Below are positions 12,762 through 23,655 of a stretch of DNA of 64,000 nucleotides, one piece after another. The DNA is from Tethya wilhelma (lineage: Eukaryota > Porifera > Demospongiae > Tethyida > Tethyidae): contig CAXIPT010000001.1 in the NCBI GenBank assembly GCA_964030475.1, positions 15,966,559 to 16,030,558 on the forward strand, read 5' to 3'. Position 1 is the first letter of the stretch. Each line of letters starts with the position of its first letter. The position numbers were made by a program, and so were the translations under genes. The notes under the pieces are model-generated. The model saw nothing but the letters and a program-made list of their open reading frames with translations. It was not told the origin of the DNA and did not search any database.

Positions 12762-12846
12762 CTAGATTAGCAGTCAGATTAGCATTCAGTAGACTAGATT
12801 AGCAGTCAGATTAGCATTCAGTAGACTAGATTAGCAGTCAGATTAG
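12762..12846. repeat. 32-bp tandem repeat, about 2.7 copies
   Basis: The unit begins CTAGATTAGCAGTCAG and recurs exactly at 12762, 12794 and 12826 (the last partial). It lies in a 3' intron of subtilase copy B. Confidence 0.9.
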
Positions 12847-13606
12847 TATACGTACTACTGTACATATGATAATTATACACAAACTTGAAAGGGTAGCTAT
12901 TATCATTATTGTGACAGCTGCATGATATGCATAGAACAATAATATTGTGTACAGTAACAAAAGGAAAACCTACGTTTCTTGGAACCACCTTAACAATTGA
13001 TCTTGACTGATATCTGTTGGTAGAGTGGACAGGTATTTGGCAGCAACACCAGCCTATAGTCACATAGTGTAAGCAGTGTGTGAATTTTGAATTCGAAGGC
13101 TACCCTTCAATGATAATTTTAGTTAGTGAACAAGCAAATGCTGCATGCAGTGACAATAATTCCTTACAGCATGAGCAGCTGCAAATGAAGTACCTACATA
13201 TTATACCAAAAATAAAACAATATTAATGATTCAATTCTGCTATAATATTAATACAGATGACTTAGCTATACCAGAAAACACAGCAACTCCTCCATTAGGA
13301 GTAGTAGAAAGGATGTCAACCCCCTATTAGCAAAGCAATTACGATTATATAATTATATAGTTATTCAAATAGGTTGACCACTCTTACTGGGGCCAGGATT
13401 TCCACACAAGTACCATAATTGCTGAAAGATGCCATGGTCTCATTCTTATCAAAAGCTGTCACAGTGATACTGTATAAGTATTACTTTGAGTTTAAAACTA
13501 CATTGCAAGTGAATAGACTAGTAGTACATACGCTTCAGAGCTTGCTGGAGATAGAGTGCATGCATCACTGTTAGAATTTCCAGCTGCAGCAAAGAAATGA
13601 ACACCC

Positions 13607-13648
<42 letters not shown>

Positions 13649-13716
13649 GGAAGTTACTAAGCAACAGTAGCAACAAAAGGTAGCAACAGTAGTTAGTTCA
13701 AGTATATTATGNTATA

Positions 13717-14265
13717 GTAGGAATGGACCGACTGTCCCATTGACACAATACAAAATGTTTACTCTTATAAACTCTCAGAGAAAGATAGCTAAGCTTTGAA
13801 ACCGTGCTCAGAGCCTCCCTCAGACAGTTATCTAACTGCATGCACCATGAAAACTAACAGAAACTTCCTAGAGCACTCTGGAGAAAGCGCTGTCGAGAAG
13901 CCAGAACAATGCAATTTTGTTTTCTCCCTTCCTTTGTGACTTACTTGAACGCGATTTCCAGAGAAACGAAAGGCAGTTGACCGACTTTGACTATACAGTG
14001 AGACTTGACTTCATCTGTAGTACGCCCTTTTATACTCGTTTCAGCCTAAAAGCCGTCCACAAACAAAATCTAGGCAGCTTTGAAACTCTGGTATAAATTT
14101 CTGTACTTTTATGTAGCCATTTTTGATGTAGGTAAAGATCGTCAGTAGACCACGTGGCATTGTGCTGCAATTTGCGCATGCGCGCATCCAGTGCTAACTG
14201 CAAGTATTACTTAGATTGACCAGTCTGATTACACTGCAATTAACCACCTTAGCGTTGGAAAAAGT
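13717..14265. mobile_element. Dispersed repeat family, copy 1
   Basis: Blocks such as ACTTACTTGAACGCGATTTC and AGACCACGTGGCAT recur in the same order at 38585-38960. Its left part (AGGAATGG followed by CCCATTG and ACAATACAAA) resembles 41845-41900. No ORF is convincing, so it is probably non-autonomous. Confidence 0.6.
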
Positions 14266-14270
14266 AAATG

Positions 14271-14662
14271 AACAAGTAGTAAAAATTTCATAAAAATAAA
14301 TAAGGTAGGAATGGGCAGTGCTATAAAAAGTAAGGAAACAAGGCAAGACTGAATTTCGGCACATGACTACTTCATTTTTATTTATGTCCAAGTCTTCTGT
14401 CGCTAATTCTGATTGATAAGTTAAGAGAGTAATAGTAGTTGCAAAGATGGCTATAATTTGGATGTATACTCGACGAGTTGTTTAGCCAGAAGTATACAAT
14501 ACAGTAATATATAATAATGCTGACTTATGAATTCAGTCCATTACATGCAGAATGAAAATGAAGTAGTCATGTGCCGAAATTCAGTCTTGCCTTGTTTCCT
14601 TACTTTTTATAGCACTGCCCATTCCTACCTTATTTATTTTTATGAAATTTTTACTACTTGTT
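14271..14662. repeat. 108-bp near-perfect inverted repeat (foldback)
   Basis: Left arm 14271-14378 (beginning AACAAGTAGTAAAAATTTC) is repeated as its reverse complement at 14555-14662 around a spacer of about 176 bp. A single diverged version of one arm occurs near 38985-39110, directly after the second copy of the neighbouring dispersed repeat, so the inverted arrangement is specific to this site. Confidence 0.85.
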
Positions 14663-14876
14663 AAATATGAAGTGAGCATACTGTTTGTGGTCACTACTCT
14701 ATTGTTTGTAAAATTCGTATTGGTGCTTACGCAATGGAACCATAGCCTCCAGCATTAAACACTCTTACAGCAATAGCAGTAGCATTTTTAGCAACTCCGT
14801 ATGACCGAGACATTACAATCCCTGTAGTAATGTACACAATATTTATAGGTCTGCTCTCTTACACATACACACACAT

Positions 14877-15038
14877 TATAGTTGCATGACCCCAAGTGAG
14901 ATCGAGCACCTAGTGTGACCGACCCCCTGTCACCCTTAACTATACTCTATTGCCACCTCCACCCATCCAGTAACTATAGGCATTAGGCACAAAGTTGCTA
15001 TAGGCAATGGCAAATGCACACACACACACACACACACA

Positions 15039-15086
<48 letters not shown>

Positions 15087-15087
15087 A
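14877..15087. repeat. CA-tailed dispersed repeat, copy 1
   Basis: Starts TATAGTTGCATGACCCC, carries the family core ACCCATCCAGTAAC, then GGCAATGGCAAAT, and ends in a long (CA)n. It abuts the subtilase copy B exon encoding GHGTHIAG. Confidence 0.65.
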
Positions 15088-16398
15088 GCAATATGTGTTC
15101 CATGTCCATTAGGATCACCTAATTGTCGTGGTGGATTATCAACAGTGTCAGTTCCAAACATGGCTCGGCTTTCAAACTCAGGATGAGTCAAATCTATACC
15201 ACTAAAGTGTGTTTGTCAATATAGTGTGTGTGTAAAAATTGAATATAACTGTGCATGTGCAGAAATGTGACCGTTTGATCTACATACGTGTCAATAATGT
15301 ACGCATCAACTCCTTGGCCAGCTGCTCATGTGTGTTTGTTCACTAAAGTTAATCATAATGACTAGAAAGAAAATTGCACAGATATCATGCACCTGCATCT
15401 TGGCCATAGCAGTATTCATACTGAGAGGGTGGCCAGTCATTTAACACGGTGGATACAAGTCCCCATGGTGCTGCTGATTCACAGATACAGTCAGCTTGGA
15501 AGGAGTGATACTCTTGGTTCCGTTCAACATATTTCACATGACTCATGGAGCGAACCTTGTCCACTTGCCTATACAAACAAAATTGCTTTTGTTTGAGTGT
15601 CATGATCACACTTCATGTGCGTAGCGCCATGCAAATGCTTACTTATCACTCAGCTTGGCACCATATCCACGAAATTGCTTATGTTTATTACTGCCAATAT
15701 CATATTCATGAACAATTTGGCCCAGTGTACCATCGATCACATTACGGACAAGTCTCATATGTTCTCCAACTGGGCACAAAAACAAATTATCAATGTGCTT
15801 AGACACAGCTGTCCAGTGACTATAATGATTTATGACAGGCTTAAGGTTCTGTTGCAAACTATATAGCAATATACCAATGGTCAGATAAAAATGAGATTGA
15901 CTGCCCCCCCCCCCAGCCACTCAAATATATAGGTCTATATACCTTCATGGTTCAGCAGGTCATTCTTCAACACAACAACATACATGTCATGGTCATTTTC
16001 AGAGCTAGTAGTCAAGAGTGGATCTTTAGCTGCAAACCATTCATTGGGATGTGAGTGGTACCAGCAATTAAGTGAATGAAATAATAGGATAATTAAACCA
16101 AACAAATCAACTAAATTAATTACCTTTGTCTTTCAGGAAAGAACTGGCTACCGAAGCCAAAACTTGAAAAAGAACGAGAACCTGAAGTTTCATCATAAAC
16201 ACAAAATTGGCAAATTCGGATTTGAGTAATAAATGGAGAGATTATATATAATTCCAGTGAATTGGCATTAAATAAACTGTAGGAATTGTTGTGGTAGATA
16301 CAAATTATAATGATAATGGAACGGGGAGAGTACATATTCAATCATTATAATTATAGGAAGTTGGCAGAGGGGTAGATACAATAATGACAATGGAGGGT

Positions 16399-17265
16399 TT
16401 AAACAGTATCATCTCTAGAGGGTAGGACACCTATCTCACTGTTCACTCTCTCACTCTTGGATAGAGCTACAACAAAATTGCAAAGAGTAAATTTCGCACT
16501 CATACTTCCTATGACTTCTTTGAGTGTCTCCACACTAGGACAGCTGTGCCAGGGCTCCTTCTCTTGCATCCTTTGAACGAGATTCACAACTGCTTCCATG
16601 AACCTATCACCACTAACATCTATGTTGGTTAGTTCACTACTAGAGTTCAATCCACCTGCTCCTTTGAAATCATCTTCACTAACTGTTTTTGGCAGCACAG
16701 AAATGGGTCGACTGGCAGATTCTTGTTGTGATTGGACAGGAATTGAGACAAATACGGTGCTTCTGAGGAGAGACTGGGGACTCTGACCACTTGCGATATC
16801 AGAACATATCATCTTGCAGTGTCCAATGAAACACTCGTAGTAAAACACGATCTGAAACATATAGAGGAAATCTGGAAACAGCATAAAGTTTTCCATTGCA
16901 TTCTGACCAAAGAGGAATTGTGTCACATTTTCTACGACTTCCTTAGGGAAATCAGAACAAAGCAGTCTTAGCAATGACAAGTACTCTGCTCCTTGCATCG
17001 GTTCTCCTTTAGATGCAATTTCTGCAAAAGTGCTCTGAAATGTTTTGATGAAGGACGCACGATTGTGTGGGGTTACAGAAACGAAAGAGTACTCACGAAA
17101 AAGAATATGGGTGCCAGCTTTAATGCTTTTGAAATAGTCAGCAAGTAGTTCGTAAGGTCTCAGTTTGGGGTCTTCATCTTTTCGCTCCAACAAAAAAGAA
17201 ATAACATCATTGATGTAGGTCATAACATGATGCTTCTTCAAATAAATATCTGGATCCATTTCCAT
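16399..17265 (-). CDS. CSTPP1: CSTPP1/C11orf49-like centriolar satellite protein
   Basis: A single exon of 288 residues from the first ATG (MEMDPDIYLKKHHVMTYI). It matches vertebrate C11orf49 along its length: INDVISFLLERKDEDPK, FREYSFVSVTPHNRASF, LLRLLCSDFP and the C-terminal FVVALSKSERVN. The vertebrate protein (about 331 residues) is a regulator of the tubulin polyglutamylase complex at centriolar satellites. The gene is intronless here and starts only 123 bp from the oppositely oriented membrane-protein gene, so they probably share a promoter. A conserved helical N-terminal half and a diverged Ser-rich linker (about 165-215) are visible. The functional assignment rests on family similarity only. 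Confidence 0.85.
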   Translation of the reverse strand: MEMDPDIYLKKHHVMTYINDVISFLLERKDEDPKLRPYELLADYFKSIKAGTHILFREYSFVSVTPHNRASFIKTFQSTFAEIASKGEPMQGAEYLSLLRLLCSDFPKEVVENVTQFLFGQNAMENFMLFPDFLYMFQIVFYYECFIGHCKMICSDIASGQSPQSLLRSTVFVSIPVQSQQESASRPISVLPKTVSEDDFKGAGGLNSSSELTNIDVSGDRFMEAVVNLVQRMQEKEPWHSCPSVETLKEVIGSMSAKFTLCNFVVALSKSERVNSEIGVLPSRDDTV

Positions 17266-17388
17266 AAAGGATACATACAATATAACTGTTAGGCTCCTTC
17301 CAGAATGTTGCAGCTGCTGCAGGTGTGTAGTGTGTATATTCTATTTGACGCGCACCGTATTGGAAACACCCACGTCAGCAGAAACATC
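17266..17388. promoter_or_regulatory. Compact divergent promoter
   Basis: Only 123 bp separate the two start codons. A CCACGTCA (reverse TGACGTGG, UPRE-like) lies at 17370-17377, preceded by ATTGG at 17360-17364. If the membrane-protein gene began at its upstream in-frame ATG (17305), the gap would be only 39 bp, which favours the later start. Confidence 0.5.
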
Positions 17389-18867
17389 ATGAACATGGCA
17401 GATGCAGAGAAGACAGAAACTTCCACGGAAACTTCCACTCCAACTACCGAGTCACAGACATCAGCAGGTCGATCAAGAAGACTCCACTCGTATCCTTTTA
17501 TCAGGAGTACTTCCACAGACAATGAGTATTATGCCACTGCTAATGATGTATTCCCGGTGAGAGTGCCACTAGAGAAGGTCGAATTTGGCTCTTGGAGATA
17601 CACTGCAACGGAACTGGAAGACATTGAACTATTGTATGAACTTGAGTCTTCCCATCTTCTCGTCAAAGTGGATGTACATGGTACAAATGGTGCCTTGCCG
17701 GCTACATTTCGTGTAAAAACAGTCTCAGCAGCTGATTTATCTTTGATCAGCATAGTTCCTGGTTCACTCGAGACAATGGTTGCAAGGCTTGTTCTTGAAA
17801 CTGAAGACATCATTTCTTACCAGACTAAAGTGCCTAAGGTCCTTGTATCTTCTGATGATTCTTCCCAAGAAGAGGATGATGACAATAATGTTCTTGATTG
17901 TAGGATCATAAAGATGACTGCATCTGTCCATGAATCGGGTCACCTGAGAGATATTTTGTTGTTTTTAAAATCCGATTATGCAAGTGATATGGAAGTCGAG
18001 CCAGACAATGCGTATGTCAATCCTCAACGAAAGAAACCAAACAAACAACCTGAAGATTCGAGTACCACCTTACCACCTGCAAACACTCAGTTCACATTTG
18101 TTGAAGGGCTCCCTTACTGGGTGCTCTTTATACCTTGGTGGATCTATTCGAAGAAATTTCGTCTTCTCCTCCAATGGGTGATTGTCTTATACTCGCTCTT
18201 TTCTGTTACCTGGGCAGTGTGGCAGCTGTACAAACACGTCAATGTGATCCGTGTCATGGTTGAGCCCATCATGCTGGTTTTGAAGTACTATCTAGCAGGT
18301 GTTATGGAGGCTTTTGATCGTGTGTTTGCTGTGTTCACTACCTGGTGGCAGACCATCCTGAGTCCTCTTAACATACTCCGCGGTTTGATAACTGCACCAC
18401 TTTTGACAATACTCTTTCAATTGAGGACTATTTTTGGACCTTTGATCACCTCGCTGTTTCAAATGTTCAATAACTCGGGCCTGAAGGCCTTGATTATCAT
18501 GCTCGTGCAAGTCTCTCGTTTTGCCGGAGATACAGCTTGGTCTATTCTCAAAGTACTTTTCAAACCGTTGAATTTGATCTGGAGAGGGATCTTAAACTCT
18601 CGCGTGGCTGTCACATCTTTGGACTTTCACCGAATGAGGTTTAGCTGGATGTTCAGTCTGGTCACCAACAGTCTGAGATCAATTGGTAGGGGACTGATGT
18701 ACCTGGCTGGCTATACAAGGAAGGAACACAAGAAGAGAAAAGCACTACACAGTGCATCAAAGACAGCTGTTAGTCCTATTGCTAGCATCACTCCCAATAG
18801 GAAGCACTCTGTTAGACAACAGAATATGCCAATCTACTACAGCTCTCCTTTGTCAAAGCAGAACTAG
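17389..18867 (+). CDS. Unknown multi-pass membrane protein
   Basis: An intronless ORF of 492 residues from MNMADAEKTE (520 if the in-frame ATG at 17305 is used). I do not recognise a named family. The first half is soluble, with a Ser/Thr-rich start (about 5-30), a beta-rich region (FGSWRYTATELEDIELLYEL) and an acidic patch SSQEEDDDNN. From about residue 245 there is a run of hydrophobic, Trp-rich segments: YWVLFIPWWIY, WVIVLYSLFSVTWAVWQLY, LTILFQLRTIFGPLI and ALIIMLVQV. The end is basic (YTRKEHKKRKALHS). The layout suggests an endomembrane protein with a cytosolic N-terminal domain. The UPRE-like motif in its leader would fit an ER role, but that is speculation. Confidence 0.7.
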   Translation: MNMADAEKTETSTETSTPTTESQTSAGRSRRLHSYPFIRSTSTDNEYYATANDVFPVRVPLEKVEFGSWRYTATELEDIELLYELESSHLLVKVDVHGTNGALPATFRVKTVSAADLSLISIVPGSLETMVARLVLETEDIISYQTKVPKVLVSSDDSSQEEDDDNNVLDCRIIKMTASVHESGHLRDILLFLKSDYASDMEVEPDNAYVNPQRKKPNKQPEDSSTTLPPANTQFTFVEGLPYWVLFIPWWIYSKKFRLLLQWVIVLYSLFSVTWAVWQLYKHVNVIRVMVEPIMLVLKYYLAGVMEAFDRVFAVFTTWWQTILSPLNILRGLITAPLLTILFQLRTIFGPLITSLFQMFNNSGLKALIIMLVQVSRFAGDTAWSILKVLFKPLNLIWRGILNSRVAVTSLDFHRMRFSWMFSLVTNSLRSIGRGLMYLAGYTRKEHKKRKALHSASKTAVSPIASITPNRKHSVRQQNMPIYYSSPLSKQN

Positions 18868-19140
18868 TTGTGTGCAACTCATTGTTAACCTATTTGTATT
18901 GTTGTATAATTATAGTACAATCAATTTTTATCCACTAGCTGCAATACTTGAGTAAGTTTGCATTTAGGCATTGTGTACTGTACATATTTTCATGCTAGAT
19001 CTGATTGAAATTGAATTAAACATCTTTTGCAAAGACCAAAGAGATTCATTGTGTGTGAAAGTTGAAAAAAAAAAAAAACCAAAGTCATAGGAAAAAAAAT
19101 AATCAGAGTACATGTTGCATAATAAAGAGTGCAAATGATC

Positions 19141-19676
19141 CTAGCGCTTTGAACCGCTGGCAGCTTGTCGTTTCAACTGTCCAAATATCTTCTCCTTCAG
19201 CCACTCCTTGTTGTGAGGGACATAAGTATTGGTGGATGATTGGTGTCTGTAAAGAACACAACAGACGTACACAAAGAGTGAGGGAGGCTCAACAATGCAC
19301 AAGACTACAGATTGGTGTGCATGTTTACTTACACCAGGCAGCTCAGGTCAAAGATATTGTCAACAAACTTGAAAAGCTCAGCAATATCATATGTAATGGA
19401 TGCACTCTGGGGTCTCATTTGCCTCAAGTGTTCCTCGTAGATCTTACAAATGCCTGCATTGGTTGTGTGTGTGTGTATCATACTGAAAGGTACAGACAGA
19501 CAATTTATTAATCTTCTCACCATCCAACATTTCATCCACACTTTCGTAATCTGTGAAAGTCCTTGTTTCATGAGCTCTTGTGGGTTGAAGCAGGAGAATT
19601 GTATGAGGCTAAACGAAAGAGAAGACTACTTATTAGATACATTAGGACTATAGTTTATTTTGAAGCAGCTCACCAT
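19141..19676 (-). CDS. ERH: Enhancer of rudimentary homolog
   Basis: Four exons: 19676-19674 (the ATG alone), 19608-19521, 19453-19333, 19246-19141, giving 105 residues (human 104). The spliced protein begins [11 protein letters not shown] and contains [34 protein letters not shown] and [11 protein letters not shown], matching ERH throughout. Having the start codon alone at the end of exon 1 matches the animal ERH gene structure. ERH is a small dimeric nuclear protein working in RNA processing and decay complexes. It is divergent with the CDKN3-like gene, whose ATG is 268 bp away. One intron contains a short GT tract. Confidence 0.95.
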
Positions 19677-19944
19677 GTTGACAGTTGACGGCTGAATGAT
19701 AGAGGAGGAAGAACAAGGATGACACCCACTTTACGGTTCTTTCTAATTAAAGCCCACCGAGATCTTTTCACACCCGACCACGCCTACTACGTGTCATCAG
19801 CATTCAAAACTTTTTGACCAATCAAATCGGACTTTCTGAAAGGCTAGCACATGGTTGCGAAGAGGCCTCGCGAAGAAGTGCGATCCGCCGATCAATGACT
19901 AAATTCGTGCTGATTGCAGCAGAAAATTGTACTTAGCAAATAAT

Positions 19945-21121
19945 ATGGTATTTTATGTAAGTTAAAAAAATTACTAATAATTCTATGCTATTATTATTAT
20001 TATTAAATTTACATAATTTTAATATTTCAGCCCCCATCATCCCCTGAGCACAATGAGTGGGACACTGATGAAGAACCTGAGGATGGACTTGCAGATCAAA
20101 CCCCTCTAGAAATTAATTGGTAAGATCATAGCATTTAATTCTATAATATTAAATGTGTGCAATGAACTTAAAAACTGTGTGTACAACATTCATCTGCAGG
20201 GTTCCTGTAAATGTCTACAGCATAGCTGTATGTTCGCTGCCTGGAAACAGATATGGTGGAGCTAAACGAAGTTTGGTTGCTGACATGTGTAAGCCTCCAA
20301 TGGATGTACTCACTCTACACAATTAACTTTAGTTATTCGAGATTACAATAACTTACATATTAAACTGTTAGTCCAGTTTCATAGTAATTCCATTGCTTTA
20401 TTGACCAGGCACACTGAAGCAAGAAGGAATTCAAGATGTATTTGTACTTTGCACAGATGCTGAGCTGCACAGGTAATCCAAAAACGATACATGCTAAAAT
20501 ATTGATGCATTATGTGTATGAATGTACATGTACACAGGTCGAAGGTGACTTCTCTTCTTGCGGACTACATGAGCAGAAATCTGATTCCCCACCATTATCC
20601 TGTTAGTGATGACCAGCTGCTCACCATGCATCAGTGTCTTCAGCTATTGGAGGACGTACATTCTTGCTTGAAAAACGGCAAGAAAATTGCTGTCCAGTAA
20701 GCAGTGATACTTATTTAAGCTGATTGCTGCAAGTTAGACATGATTTTTTTTTACTTGCAGTTGTGTGGATGGTCTTGGTAGATCGTGTTTGGCATTGGTT
20801 CTACTCTCTATGCTCCTGGATCCCAACCTCCCAGCAGCATTAGCTATGGAGCATGTCAGACAGTGTCGAGGACATGCAGCAATACAAACAGTAAAGGTAT
20901 TATACCTACCAAGATGGTTTCAGATTAAGATTTTATGATTAGACAAGAGACTGTGAACTAAAGGAGATTATCATAACACTGGGTTGGCTATGATTGTGTG
21001 TGGTTGATTCCTCCTTTCCCTCCTCTACTATATACAGCAATATAACTTCATCATGGACTTCCACAAGAACCATTCTGAGTACAAACAGCAGCAGCAGCAG
21101 GAATCATTGAGACCTTTATAA
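19945..21121 (+). CDS. CDKN3: CDKN3/KAP-like dual-specificity phosphatase
   Basis: Seven exons: 19945-19956, 20031-20119, 20200-20288, 20409-20472, 20538-20696, 20761-20896, 21038-21121; 210 residues (human CDKN3 is 212). It has the acidic N-terminus WDTDEEPED, then GIQDVFVLCT, YMSRNLIPHHYPV and the phosphatase loop HCVDGLGRS with the Cys-x5-Arg signature intact, followed by AAIQTVKQYNF as in CDKN3. Family role: dephosphorylates the activating threonine of CDK2 when cyclin is absent. A short poly-Gln run (five CAG-type codons) sits near the C-terminus. Exon 1 codes only four residues (MVFY), so the exact start is the least certain part. Confidence 0.9.
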
Positions 21122-21365
21122 GTGATTAGTGAAAACACCTTCCAAACACCTTTTGTTTTAATTACACCTTTTATATAGATTTTTTGAAATGAAGTTTTAG
21201 CAACTGTATCATTTTTGTTACAATGTCATACATTCTTGGTCAATTTCAGTAACAACAATAATTATCAATACTTACGTGAGAGCAAGACTGAAAGGTGATA
21301 AATGATGCACATGAAACTATATATAGGACCTGTCAAAATCAAAGTGGCTTCTTACAAACTTTGTA

Positions 21366-21739
21366 CTAAGACTTTGAAACCATGTGTCTCATTAGGGTAC
21401 TGTTAAACTTTTCTAGCTTTTTCACATCCTGAAGTTGATCGGTGCGATACTTCAAACACTATACATGTAGATGGCTTCAGTATGTCATATTCTACTGTAG
21501 TTGCAACGGAAGACATAAACACTTACCACTTTGTCGTCTGTCACTTTGACTATAAGTGAACTATCACAATGTCGATACTTTACAACAAAACGAGCCTGTA
21601 GAAATTATAGTGCAATATAATAAGTCTTACATAAATTAATATACTTGGGACTGTCACATGCTCACACCTTCCATGGATTCTGCTTATACAGTCTTTCAGC
21701 AGCTTTAGAAAACTCTTCCCATGTTTCAAAGTATGTCAT
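21366..21739 (-). CDS. SRP9: Signal recognition particle 9-kDa subunit
   Basis: Three exons: 21739-21668, 21595-21527, 21458-21366, all phase 0, give 77 residues. The protein starts [18 protein letters not shown] and continues [19 protein letters not shown] and [11 protein letters not shown], the SRP9 pattern over the full length. SRP9 pairs with SRP14 on the Alu domain of SRP RNA and pauses translation during ER targeting. It ends tail-to-tail with the CDKN3-like gene (244 bp apart) and is divergent from ZCCHC9 (200 bp between starts). Slightly shorter than human SRP9 (86). Confidence 0.95.
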
Positions 21740-21939
21740 TTTTCCATACACCAGAACACAGTGGCTGCTGCTTCTTTCTTGTTTCTTGTTCCTGTGTTCT
21801 CTCAGCAAAAGAATAGATTTCAATTTTACTTCTAGAGATATGCACGGATAATTAGGAAAGCCACACGGAACCATGACGACCTTTACCATTATATTTGCAA
21901 GTTGCACTCAGAGCAGTGAATAAACCATAATTTGTGAAA

Positions 21940-23655
21940 ATGACTAGGACAGCTCGTAGAGGATCCTCTGCTCGCTCACTCCCTGCTACCCCATGGAGTT
22001 ATCTCAAAAGACGATTTGGTTCAAGATACCAAACACTAGAAGAAGATAAAGGTAACTCAAATTATGCATGACTCATTAGCATGCAAGTATCAAGGGAATT
22101 TATGAAATGCAAGTATGCACTTATGGTTTTGTTGGTGGACTGCAAAAAATTTTTTTTCTGTTTAGAGAGTCAAGAGAATGCTGTATCTGAAGACCGCATG
22201 GATTTAGAAGACACCAATGATGATGGACTGGGCAAAAGTGACTTGAAAGAGACACGCAAGGCCAAACTGAGTGGTGGTTCAATGAAGAAATTCTTTCAAA
22301 ACATCAAGCAAAAGCTCAGTGGTCGCAAACTACGAAGGCAATTAAAACAGGCAGAAATGACCCCACTCCTTGTTGAATCAGACACAAGCAGAGGATCAAA
22401 ACTCAAGAAGTTCATCTTGACTCGTTCAAAGAGAAAGAAAAGGAGGGTTGGTTCAAAGAGAGGGAAACAAGAAGAAAAGATTCAACTACTGGAAGAAGAA
22501 GAAGAAGTAGACAGTGGAAGTGATGAGGGGGATGATGATATGGATGGAGATGTCAATAATGGCAGGGGCTCCTCGTTTGATGATGAGGTTACATCTGGTG
22601 TTCAATGGAGCAGAAACAAGACGAAGAAGAAGCTCGAGTTTAGTACAAACAATGATCAGGATGAAGATTCAGAGATGGTGGAAATAGTGGACGAGAGAAG
22701 ATTAAAGAGAATTGAAGCAAGGCGACAACGAAGGCAAAGAGGAAAGGTATGAAATTTCACACAGCACTAATTTTACATTTAGAAAAAAAATATTACCTCG
22801 TTGTGTCTCTCTTTGACATATTTTTTTGTTTAGCTGTGTTTCAACTGTAGACAGTCTGGTCACATGATACACGAGTGTCCACAGATTCAGTCTTCTGAAA
22901 CTGGCATCTGTTTCAAGTGTGGTGCAGGAGATCACACGTCAAAGAACTGTAAATCTAACGTTGCTAGCAACGAATTCCCTTATGCAAAGTGTTTCATATG
23001 CAATGAAGTTGGACACCTGTCACGATCCTGTCCCCATAATCCAAGAGGAATGTACCCACAAGGTGTGTGTGTGTGTGTGTGTGTGTGTGTCTTCACAATG
23101 GTTTGTACACTGACAATATTGAATGGCACTGAATGGGGTATGTATTTTGTGGAAATTGTACAGTCTATATGCGCAGCTACAGTGATTTGTGTGCTAATAT
23201 GTGTAATTCTGTAGGTGGTGGCTGCAAAGTGTGTGGTTCAGTTGAACACTTAAAAGCCAACTGTCCTGAGAGAATGGGGAAAACAAACCAGTATGAATGT
23301 AAGTCAATGCCAAATATGTAGCCTTTAGAGTTTAAACCCTGCACCCCTTCATGTTTGTAGTTGTGGAGGTCTTATGAATCCAATCATGAGGGGGTGGTAG
23401 AGGTTAAAAATGTTTCTCAATATGGATGTGAAATAGTGCATAGTAATAACTATTACCACTGGTGCATTACCTCTGTCGTGTCTCAAAGACCAATGTCCCA
23501 TGATAATTGTAGCCTGGGGTGGTGCTAGTCTGGTGATTGGAAATGACAGTGTTGATGCAGAGGACTACAGTGCTGAGTCTATGCCACCAGCACCATCAGC
23601 AGCTTCCAGAACATTCAAGAAACACACAAAATCTCACAAAGTGGTGCACTTCTGA
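21940..23655 (+). CDS. ZCCHC9: ZCCHC9-like zinc-knuckle protein
   Basis: Five exons: 21940-22051, 22166-22746, 22834-23062, 23215-23298, 23513-23655; about 382 residues (human ZCCHC9 is 271). The N-terminal half is basic and acidic low complexity, with KRKKRR and EEEEE stretches suited to a nucleolar protein. Four CCHC knuckles follow: CFNCRQSGHMIHEC, CFKCGAGDHTSKNC, CFICNEVGHLSRSC and CKVCGSVEHLKANC. The spacing and linkers (FPYAKCF, GGGCKVCG) match ZCCHC9, as does the end HKVVHF. Family role: a nuclear RNA-binding protein, nucleolar in several species. The donor of exon 3 is the first GT of a (GT)n tract at 23063. A polyadenylation signal AATAAA is at 23792. Confidence 0.92.

Larger units (their letters stand above)
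12602..16196 (-). pseudogene. Proteinase-K-like subtilase, copy B, missing two core exons
   Basis: A paralogue of copy A with the same exon order. Exon 1 starts at 16196 (MMKLQVLVLFQVLASVAS, signal peptide). The propeptide, DAYIIDT (Asp), NGHGTHIAG (His), AAGNSNSDAC (intact oxyanion Asn, codon 13576-13578), GTSFAAAHA (Ser) and the end IPFMEC are all present. However, between the exon at 14821-14731 (ending VFNAGGYGSI) and the exon starting at 13605 (GVHFFAAAGN) I find no counterpart of the two copy A exons encoding [12 protein letters not shown] and SLSLGGSF. That 1125-bp interval is filled by dispersed and inverted repeats and an N. The flanking phases (2 into 0) do not match, so direct splicing would shift frame. 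It is either a broken gene or an assembly collapse. Confidence 0.65.

Noticed and set aside
17305..17388. Longer start for the unknown membrane protein
   Set aside because: It would leave only 39 bp to the opposite start codon; the downstream ATG is more likely, though the longer form is not excluded.
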